A stretch of DNA of 64,000 nucleotides, from positions 288,419-352,418 of the forward strand of contig NZ_BMRN01000007.1 in assembly GCF_014648655.1 (NCBI RefSeq), given 5' to 3'. The DNA comes from Streptomyces atratus (GTDB lineage Bacteria; Actinomycetota; Actinomycetes; Streptomycetales; Streptomycetaceae). This document shows positions 58,425 through 64,000 of the stretch, in pieces. Each line of letters begins with the position of its first letter. Within the stretch, counting starts at the first letter, position 1. The position numbers and the translations under genes were made by a program. Under the pieces are notes generated by a model. It saw only the letters and a program-made list of their open reading frames with translations. It did not search any database and was not told where the DNA came from.

Positions 58425-58853
58425 GTGGACATCGACGCGTGGGTGTGGTGGCTGATCGGCGCGGTGGGACTGGGCATCCCGCTCGTCCTGACCGCGATGC
58501 CCGAGTTCGGCATGTTCGCCGTCGGAGCGGTCGCCGCGGCAGTCGTCGCGGCACTCGGCGGCGGCATCGTGGCCCAAGTACTGGTATTCGTCGCGGTCTC
58601 CGTGGCCCTCATCGCCGTGGTCCGCCCGATCGCCGCCAGACACCGTGCCGACCGACCTCAACTCGCCACCGGCATCGATGCGCTGAAAGGCCGTCAAGCC
58701 ATCGTCCTGGAACGGGTCGACGGCAGCGGCGGCCGGATCAAGCTGGCCGGAGAGATCTGGTCCGCCCGCGCCCTCGACGAGGGCCAGAGCTTCGACCCGG
58801 GCCAACAGGTCGATGTCGTCGACATCGACGGAGCTACGGCAGTCGTCATGTGA
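58425..58853 (+). CDS. NfeD family membrane protein
   Basis: A 142-aa short NfeD. Two or three hydrophobic helices lie at ~5-70 (WWLIGAVGLGIPLVLTAMPE, AVAAAVVAALGGGIVAQVLV). A C-terminal OB-fold (GRQAIVLERVDGSGGRIKLA, then WSARALDEGQSFDPGQQVDV) follows. Such proteins partner SPFH-domain proteins, and the next gene is one. The GTG start lies six bases after a TACCAT hexamer, so the transcript may be leaderless. It is likely part of a membrane-microdomain or protease-support complex. Confidence 0.85.
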   Translation: MDIDAWVWWLIGAVGLGIPLVLTAMPEFGMFAVGAVAAAVVAALGGGIVAQVLVFVAVSVALIAVVRPIAARHRADRPQLATGIDALKGRQAIVLERVDGSGGRIKLAGEIWSARALDEGQSFDPGQQVDVVDIDGATAVVM

Positions 58854-58999
58854 CCGAACCACCCACACAGCAGAGCGCGTTCTGTCAGACTCGAAGTCGA
58901 TCATCATGAGATCGGGGCCGTCGAGGCATACGGCCCCTCCCGCGAACTCGACCTCGATCATCGCGATCCGTCGGCAACCGAAGGGCAACGAGGAACACG

Positions 59000-59929
59000 A
59001 TGCAACCGATCATCATCGTCCTGATCATTCTGGTGGTGCTCGTCTTCATCGCCCTGATCAAGACGATCCAGGTCATCCCGCAGGCCAGCGCCGCCATCGT
59101 CGAGCGCTTCGGCCGCTACACCCGCACGCTCAACGCAGGCCTGAACATCGTCGTTCCATTCATCGACTCCATCAGGAACCGCATCGACCTCCGTGAACAG
59201 GTCGTGCCGTTCCCGCCCCAGCCGGTGATCACCCAGGACAACCTGGTCGTCAACATCGACACCGTCATCTACTACCAGGTGACCGACGCAAGGGCCGCGA
59301 CCTACGAAGTCGCCAGCTACATCCAGGCGATCGAGCAGCTCACCGTCACCACCCTTCGCAACATCATCGGTGGCATGGACCTGGAGCGGACCCTGACCTC
59401 CCGCGAGGAGATCAACGCCGCCCTCCGCGGAGTCCTCGACGAGGCGACCGGCAAGTGGGGCATCCGCGTCAACCGCGTCGAACTCAAGGCGATCGAACCA
59501 CCCACCTCCATCCAGGACTCGATGGAGAAGCAGATGCGCGCCGACCGCGACAAGCGCGCCGCGATCCTCCAGGCCGAAGGAACCCGGCAGTCCGCGATCC
59601 TCACCGCCGAGGGCGAGAAGCAGTCCGCGATCCTGCGCGCCGAAGGTGAGGCCAAGGCCTCGGCCCTGCGCGCCGAGGGCGAGGCCCAGGCCATCCGTAC
59701 GGTCTTCGAGTCCATCCACGCCGGCGACCCGGACCAGAAGCTCCTCTCGTACCAGTACCTCCAGATGCTCCCGAAGATCGCCGAGGGCGACGCCAACAAG
59801 CTCTGGATCGTGCCCAGCGAGATCGGCGACGCCCTCAAGGGCCTCAGCGGGGCCTTCGGCAACCTCGGCAACGGCGCCCCCGGATTCGACACCGGCAAGG
59901 AACGCCGGGAGCAGCCCCCGGTCGATTGA
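59000..59929 (+). CDS. SPFH/band 7 domain protein (stomatin/QmcA-like)
   Basis: A 309-aa membrane-associated protein. A hydrophobic N-terminal helix (IIIVLIILVVLVFIALIKTI) anchors it. The band-7 domain runs ~25-190 (ERFGRYTRTLNAGLNIVVPF, DLREQVVPFPPQPVITQDN). A coiled coil, with repeated AEGEKQSAILRAEGEAKASA, spans ~190-245. Proteins of this type scaffold membrane microdomains and act with NfeD, encoded 146 bp upstream. GAGGAA precedes the ATG. The C-terminus is Gly/Pro-rich and charged. Confidence 0.92.
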   Translation: MQPIIIVLIILVVLVFIALIKTIQVIPQASAAIVERFGRYTRTLNAGLNIVVPFIDSIRNRIDLREQVVPFPPQPVITQDNLVVNIDTVIYYQVTDARAATYEVASYIQAIEQLTVTTLRNIIGGMDLERTLTSREEINAALRGVLDEATGKWGIRVNRVELKAIEPPTSIQDSMEKQMRADRDKRAAILQAEGTRQSAILTAEGEKQSAILRAEGEAKASALRAEGEAQAIRTVFESIHAGDPDQKLLSYQYLQMLPKIAEGDANKLWIVPSEIGDALKGLSGAFGNLGNGAPGFDTGKERREQPPVD

Positions 59930-59944
59930 CGCGTACACGCCCTC

Positions 59945-59981
59945 GTGCATGATCAGTGCACCAAGCTCCGATCATGCACGG
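59945..59981. terminator. Hairpin between SPFH and TSUP genes
   Basis: CGTGCATGATC and GATCATGCACG form perfect 11-bp arms around 15 bases. The 3' arm touches the ribosome site (GGGGGA) of the TSUP gene, so it could end the SPFH transcript or limit TSUP translation. Confidence 0.5.
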
Positions 59982-59991
59982 GGGATTCACC

Positions 59992-60759
59992 ATGACCATC
60001 TGGGAGATGCTTGCCGTCTTCGTCGCGGGCATCAGCGCCGGCACGATCAACGCGATCGTCGGATCGGGAACGCTGATCACCTTCCCGGTGCTGCTCGCCA
60101 CCGGCCTGCCCCCGGTCACGGCCACCGTCTCCAACGCCCTCGGTCTGATCCCCGGTTCCATCAGCGGGGCCATCGGCTACCGCGAGGAACTCGCAGGACA
60201 GGGCCGCCGCGTCCGCAAGCTCGCCATCGGCGCCCTGATCGGCGGTCTCACCGGGGCCACCCTCCTGCTGGCCCTGCCCTCCACGGCCTTCGAGACGATC
60301 GTGCCGATCCTGGTGGCCCTGGCCCTCGCCCTGGTCATCCTGCAACCACGCATCAGCAAAGCGGTCCAGCGCCGCCGCGAACACACCGGCACCCCCGCCC
60401 GCCCCGACGGCGGCCCGCTCCTCTTCGTCGGACTGATGCTCGCCAGCGTCTACGGCGGCTACTTCACCGCCGCCCAGGGGATCATCTACCTCTCCCTGAT
60501 GGGCATGCTGCTCGACGACACGATGCAGCGTCTCAATGCCGTCAAGAACGTCCTGGCCGCCGTCGTCAACAGCATCGCCGCGCTCTTCTTCCTCTTCGTC
60601 GCGGACTTCGACTGGACGGCCGTCGCACTGATCGCGGCCGGCTCCGCACTCGGCGGCCAGATCGGCGCCAAGATCGGACGCCGCCTCAGCCCCACCGTCC
60701 TGCGCATACTCATCGTCGCGGTCGGCACGGTCGCCATCGTCCAGCTGCTGCTCCGCTGA
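59992..60759 (+). CDS. Sulfite exporter TauE/SafE family (TSUP) transporter
   Basis: A 255-aa polytopic protein with about eight helices in two related halves. GTINAIVGSGTLITFPVLLA in the first half and SVYGGYFTAAQGIIYLSLMG in the second are the paired TSUP signatures, and GAKIGRRLSPTVLRILIVAV ends the second half. Family members move sulfonates, sulfite or other organic anions. ATG 59992 is preferred over 59956 and 59974 because GGGGGA lies seven bases before it. Confidence 0.87.
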   Translation: MTIWEMLAVFVAGISAGTINAIVGSGTLITFPVLLATGLPPVTATVSNALGLIPGSISGAIGYREELAGQGRRVRKLAIGALIGGLTGATLLLALPSTAFETIVPILVALALALVILQPRISKAVQRRREHTGTPARPDGGPLLFVGLMLASVYGGYFTAAQGIIYLSLMGMLLDDTMQRLNAVKNVLAAVVNSIAALFFLFVADFDWTAVALIAAGSALGGQIGAKIGRRLSPTVLRILIVAVGTVAIVQLLLR

Positions 60760-60821
60760 CACACGGATGCCCACCTCCGCAAGGGAGAAGGGCATCCCAT
60801 ACGACAACATGCGTACGCCGG

Positions 60822-61328
60822 CTACGCCGCGGTGCGGTCCAGCCACTCCGGCAGCGCCGACCGCTCACCTGCCCCCAGAGCCAGCAGCATCGCCTCCGCC
60901 GGAGACGGTACGAACGGCTGCCGCAGCAGCGGCATCCCCGCCTGCTCCGGCGTCCGGGCTGCCTTGCGGTGATTGTCCTCGGCGCAGGACGCCACCGTGT
61001 TCAACCAGGTGTCCTGACCGCCCTGGGCACGCGGCACCACATGGTCGACGGTGCTCGCCCGCCGCCCGCAGTACGCGCACCGGTGCTGGTCCCGTATCAG
61101 CACGCCCCTCCTGGACCACGGAGCCTGTCTTCGGAACGGCACCCGTACGTACCGGCAGAGTCTGATCACCCGGGGCACCGGAATGTCCACGGCGGCGCCA
61201 CGCATGCGGAGATCGGGGTGCGACTGCTCGACGACAGCCTTGTCCTGCAGAATCAGCACCACCGCACGGTTCAGCGTCACCGTCGACAGCGGCTCGAAGC
61301 TCGCGTTCAGTACCAGCGTGTCCCGCAT
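60822..61328 (-). CDS. HNH endonuclease family protein
   Basis: A 168-aa HNH nuclease-fold protein. The N-terminal domain opens LVLNASFEPLSTVTLNRAVV, typical of the Streptomyces family. The HNH core is RDQHRCAYCGRRASTVDHVV then GGQDTWLNTVASCAEDNHRK, with CxxC and the later Cys and His binding zinc and H in TVDHVVP catalytic. ATG 61328 has GGGAGGTG before it. The family is widespread in actinomycetes outside mobile elements, so a housekeeping nucleic-acid role is likely. It could also be a restriction or intron-type nuclease, but no partner is near. Confidence 0.87.
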   Translation of the reverse strand: MRDTLVLNASFEPLSTVTLNRAVVLILQDKAVVEQSHPDLRMRGAAVDIPVPRVIRLCRYVRVPFRRQAPWSRRGVLIRDQHRCAYCGRRASTVDHVVPRAQGGQDTWLNTVASCAEDNHRKAARTPEQAGMPLLRQPFVPSPAEAMLLALGAGERSALPEWLDRTAA

Positions 61329-61410
61329 CTCGCCCACCTCCCGTGTGCCGCCCGCCCCCTGGCAGGCCCGGATCAACTCTGGCTGGGCAGGCCGTGATGG
61401 ACAACGCAAT

Positions 61411-61452
61411 AAAAATGCCCTGCCCTGATCTCTCCAGGACCAGGGCAGGGCA
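61411..61452 (-). terminator. Intrinsic terminator of YbhB gene
   Basis: TGCCCTGCCCTG and CAGGGCAGGGCA pair perfectly around a 13-base loop. On the minus strand a TTTTTATTG tract follows the stem, a classical intrinsic terminator and one of few in this window with a T-tract. Confidence 0.82.
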
Positions 61453-61483
61453 AACAGCAGGGGAACTCTCGGATCACCGGGTA

Positions 61484-62014
61484 CTAGGCAGGACCCGTGT
61501 ACTCACCGATCAGCTGAGCACGGCCCAGCGTGTGGAACCGCAGATTGAATCCGACGACCGCGGGCGACACATCGCTGTCGACACCCAGCTTCTCGCTGTC
61601 CACCGCGTACACGGTGAAGACATAGCGGTGGTTCTCACCGGCCGGCGGCGCGGCACCGCCGAAGTCCTTCGACCCGTAGTCGTTACGGACCTGTACGGCA
61701 CCGGCCGGCAGGCCCTCGAACTTTCCGCTGCCCGCACCGGCCGGCAGCTCCGTGACCGACGCCGGGATGTCGAAGAGCACCCAGTGCCAGAATCCGCTGC
61801 CCGTAGGAGCATCGGGATCGAAGCAGGTTACGGCGAAACTCTTGGTCCGATCCGGGAATCCCTCCCACCGCAGCTGCGGCGAGGTGTTCCCGGCCGCGAA
61901 CACCTGGGCATCCGCCAGCACAGCCCCGGGTGCGAGATCCTCGCTCACCACCGTGAACGACGGCACCTCGGGATGGAAGTCGTGCGGCAGCGGCGCCCTC
62001 TTCGGCTCGGTCAC
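61484..62014 (-). CDS. YbhB/YbcL family Raf-kinase-inhibitor-like protein
   Basis: A 176-aa PEBP-fold protein of unknown biological role. The ligand pocket motifs are [20 protein letters not shown] (DPDAP and the H-W-V strand) and [20 protein letters not shown]. The N-terminus begins [21 protein letters not shown]. Bacterial PEBPs bind small anionic or phospho-ligands but no enzymatic function is agreed. It stands 53 bp upstream of the Spo0M gene stop on the same strand and ends in a T-tract terminator. Confidence 0.88.
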   Translation of the reverse strand: MTEPKRAPLPHDFHPEVPSFTVVSEDLAPGAVLADAQVFAAGNTSPQLRWEGFPDRTKSFAVTCFDPDAPTGSGFWHWVLFDIPASVTELPAGAGSGKFEGLPAGAVQVRNDYGSKDFGGAAPPAGENHRYVFTVYAVDSEKLGVDSDVSPAVVGFNLRFHTLGRAQLIGEYTGPA

Positions 62015-62066
62015 GTCAGCACCTCTCCTGATCGCTCTCCTGCTGTCAGCAGGTCTCCCACCGACC

Positions 62067-62849
62067 CTAGAGCCAGTTGCGCTGACCGCCGACCTGGGCG
62101 AGCCACTGATTGAGGTACGCCGCCCAGTCGGTCCCCTGGAAGTCGTTCAGCCCGACCTTGAAAGCGCGGTACGAGTCGCTGCCCTCGCTGAAGAGTCCCG
62201 GCTTCTTGTCCATCTCCAGGACGACGTCCATCTCGCGGTCGTCCGCGACGAACGTCAGCTCCACCTGGTTCAGCCCGCGGTACTGCTGCGGCGGGAAGAA
62301 CTCGATCTCCTGGTAGAACGGCAGCCGCTGGCGCGTACCGCGAATGTGGCCGCGCTCCATGTCCGCACTGCGGAAGCCGAAGCCGAGCTGCCCGAAGGCG
62401 TCGAGAATGGCCTGCTGGGCCGGGAGCGGGTGCACATTGATCGGGTCCAGGTCGCCCGAGTCCAGCGCCCGTGCGATCTCCAGCTCCGTGGTCACGCCGA
62501 TGTTCATGCCGTGCAGATGCTGACCGGCGAACATCGTGATCGGCGTCTCCCACGGAATTTCGAGCCCGAACGGTACGACGTGCACGGCACCGGCCCGCAC
62601 CTCGAACGCGCCACCGAGCCGAAGCTTGGTGAACTCGATGTCCTGCTTCGTCTCCGTGTCCTGGCCCTCGACCTCGACCCGCGCCTGCAGACCGACGGAG
62701 AGCCCCTCGATCTGCTGATCCACGGATCCGCCCTGGACCCGCACCTCGCCCTGGACGACCCCACCGGGTACGACATTGAGTTCGGTCAGCTCGGTCTCCA
62801 CCGAAGCACCACCGGCACCCATGCTCGCGAGCAGCCGCTTGAAGCCCAT
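62067..62849 (-). CDS. Spo0M-like sporulation protein
   Basis: A 260-aa arrestin-fold protein of the Spo0M family, which influences sporulation and cell division in Bacillus. The first domain starts [20 protein letters not shown] and continues [35 protein letters not shown] is the interdomain motif, and the second domain ends [20 protein letters not shown]. The last ~20 residues ([16 protein letters not shown]) are amphipathic. ATG 62849 has AAGGAGG before it. It fits a developmental organism; the partner is unknown. Confidence 0.85.
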   Translation of the reverse strand: MGFKRLLASMGAGGASVETELTELNVVPGGVVQGEVRVQGGSVDQQIEGLSVGLQARVEVEGQDTETKQDIEFTKLRLGGAFEVRAGAVHVVPFGLEIPWETPITMFAGQHLHGMNIGVTTELEIARALDSGDLDPINVHPLPAQQAILDAFGQLGFGFRSADMERGHIRGTRQRLPFYQEIEFFPPQQYRGLNQVELTFVADDREMDVVLEMDKKPGLFSEGSDSYRAFKVGLNDFQGTDWAAYLNQWLAQVGGQRNWL

Positions 62850-62922
62850 GTTTACTCCTCCTTGGTCCTGACCCCTACATACGCGCCACGACCGTAGTCG
62901 GTTCCCGGTAACCTCGAACGCC

Positions 62923-63564
62923 ATGATCGAGGGCTTGGACCGTACGCCACTGACACGCGACTTCTTCGACCGCCCCGTACTGGACGTGGCACCCGATCTC
63001 CTGGGCCGGACTCTGGTGCGCACCACCCCCGACGGCCCCATCGAACTCCGCCTCACCGAGGTGGAGGCCTACGCCGGCGAGATCGACCCCGGATCGCATG
63101 CGTTCAGAGGCCGCACCCCGCGCAACAGCGTCATGTACGGACCACCCGGCCACGCGTACGTCTACTTCACGTACGGCATGTGGCACTGCCTCAACCTGGT
63201 GTGCGGCCCGGAGGGCAAGGCCGGCGGTGTCCTGCTCCGCGCCGGTGACATCCAGGTCGGTGCCGACCTCACCCGCAAACGTCGAATCTCGGCCCGTAAT
63301 GACAAGGAACTGGCCAAAGGACCGGCCCGACTGGCCACCGCTCTCGATGTCGACCGCGCACTGAACGGCACCGACGCCATCGCCCACCCCGGCGCCCCGC
63401 TGTTCGTACTGCACGGCACCCCACCACCCCGCGACCAGGTACGCAACGGTCCGCGCACCGGAGTGGGCGGCGACGGAGCCACTCACCCGTGGCGCTTCTG
63501 GATCGACGGAGACCCCACGGTGAGCCCCTACAGAGCCCATGTGCCACGCCGCCGCGCAACTTGA
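62923..63564 (+). CDS. DNA-3-methyladenine glycosylase (AAG/Mpg family)
   Basis: A 213-aa base-excision repair enzyme of the alkyladenine glycosylase family. [15 protein letters not shown] opens the fold, [20 protein letters not shown] holds the catalytic Glu in EVEAY, and [20 protein letters not shown] includes the flipped-base Tyr pocket. [20 protein letters not shown] is conserved near the end. The ATG lies eight bases after TAACCT, so the transcript may be leaderless. It is the last coding gene before the rRNA operon leader. Confidence 0.92.
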   Translation: MIEGLDRTPLTRDFFDRPVLDVAPDLLGRTLVRTTPDGPIELRLTEVEAYAGEIDPGSHAFRGRTPRNSVMYGPPGHAYVYFTYGMWHCLNLVCGPEGKAGGVLLRAGDIQVGADLTRKRRISARNDKELAKGPARLATALDVDRALNGTDAIAHPGAPLFVLHGTPPPRDQVRNGPRTGVGGDGATHPWRFWIDGDPTVSPYRAHVPRRRAT

Positions 63565-63844
63565 CTCGCCCTTGGGGGCCGCCTAATGTAGCCCGAGCCG
63601 CTTGAAACGGGCACTGCTATCGGTACGGTCCATCGGACCGCCCGAGCATCCGGAAGCGGCCAACCACTACCTACGACTCACCCTGGCGGGTGCGAATTCG
63701 GCATGCCGTAATTCGTCCCCATCGACTCGATTATGAGTCGCCAAGGAAATCGGTTAACGTGGTGGACACGCCGAAAGGCAAAGGTCACTCCAAAGGCCAC
63801 CGGAATTCAAATTCGGACCGGAAACGGAACGAAAAAGAATCTGG

Positions 63845-63850
63845 TAAGGT
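63845..63850 (+). promoter_or_regulatory. -10 box of upstream rRNA promoter
   Basis: TAAGGT in GAATCTGGTAAGGTTGGAA closely resembles the context of the second box at 63936, as in tandem rRNA promoters. The -35 box is not clear. Confidence 0.5.
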
Positions 63851-63935
63851 TGGAACCGCCGGAAAGGGAAGCGCGAAAGCGAAGAACTGGAAAGCAGCCC
63901 CGCTTCGACCGGGAATCGGACACGAAAGAGTCTGA

Positions 63936-63941
63936 TAGAGT
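63936..63941 (+). promoter_or_regulatory. -10 box of downstream rRNA promoter
   Basis: TAGAGT in GAGTCTGATAGAGTCGGAA, matching the actinobacterial consensus and repeating the upstream element's context about 91 bp later. Confidence 0.55.
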
Positions 63942-64000
63942 CGGAAACGCAAGACCGAAGGGAAAAGCCCGGAGGAAAGCCCGAGAGGGTGAGTACAAAG

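Larger units (their letters stand above)
63565..64000 (+). promoter_or_regulatory. Promoter and leader region of an rRNA operon
   Basis: 436 bp without a credible gene. The sequence from about 63930 (TCTGATAGAGTCGGAAACGC then AAGACCGAAGGG) to the end (GAGGAAAGCCCGAGAGGGTG then AGTACAAAG) matches the conserved leader that precedes Streptomyces 16S rRNA genes, as remembered. The 16S gene would begin beyond the window edge. The frame at 63690-63935 has Lys/Arg/Gly-only content and is not a gene. Confidence 0.75.

Noticed and set aside
63690..63935. 81-codon open frame before the rRNA leader
   Set aside because: Its content is almost only Lys, Arg, Gly, Asn and Ser, it lacks a ribosome site, and it overlaps the tandem rRNA promoters.
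1..64000. tRNA genes, CRISPR arrays, insertion sequences or prophage
   Set aside because: No cloverleaf-type sequence, spaced repeat array, transposase or phage structural gene was recognised on either strand by reading.

Overview
The window is high-GC actinobacterial DNA and almost certainly a Streptomyces chromosome. Genes are dense, strongly G/C at third codon positions, and often start with GTG or TTG, sometimes with no room for a leader. It carries a short chaplin, a DUF397/Scr1-type regulator remnant, a large two-FHA ABC transporter, a FabG/InhA-type FabI pair and, at the right end, the leader of a Streptomyces-type rRNA operon. From memory, the right half (tyrS, fabG-fabI, serB, FHA-ABC, two-component pair, chaplin, ABC/NfeD/SPFH, DNA glycosylase, rrn) matches the core order around chpE of S. 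coelicolor; this was not checked by alignment.

Left third (1-22 kb): a class II aldolase, an alpha/beta hydrolase, a VOC protein, a neutral zinc metallopeptidase, an ABC-F ATPase preceded by a possible 8-codon leaderless uORF, a 73-residue HTH protein and an enoyl-CoA hydratase. Next is a compact Asp23/AmaP envelope module (8.5-11.7 kb), then a minus-strand run of SDR, GH15 glucosidase, SURF1-like protein, a zinc-cluster protein, a DEDDh exonuclease-BRCT protein and a TetR regulator. The TetR gene faces a tight catabolic operon (acetoacetate decarboxylase-like, SDR, two tandem amidohydrolases), followed by a VIT1-type metal transporter.

Middle (22-42.7 kb): a 1033-residue NACHT-ATPase with a leucine-rich C-terminus, a bacterial NLR-like protein and the best candidate for a defence gene here; a sterol-desaturase/lysoplasmalogenase pair; an alcohol dehydrogenase and a CoA transferase; a secreted subtilisin; a DUF485-ActP acetate uptake operon; moaA; tyrS; and a TldD/TldE pair whose junction carries a 110-bp duplication that creates a 37-codon ORF coupled at both ends. 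Near 41.5 kb a deletion fused the remains of a DUF5753 regulator and an ATP-binding protein. A Phd/PIN toxin-antitoxin pair sits just beyond.

Right third (42.7-64 kb): fatty-acid reductases, a GntR regulator facing an MFS transporter across a 10-bp minisatellite, SixA-like phosphatase, serB, FHA-ABC transporter, a lytic transglycosylase, a decayed SDR-like locus, a histidine kinase/response regulator pair, a small ORF directly in front of a chaplin, an ABC ATPase with NfeD and SPFH membrane proteins, a TSUP transporter, an HNH endonuclease, YbhB, Spo0M, a DNA-3-methyladenine glycosylase and the rRNA operon leader. Most convergent gene ends carry long perfect hairpins. No tRNA, CRISPR array, insertion sequence or prophage was recognised.
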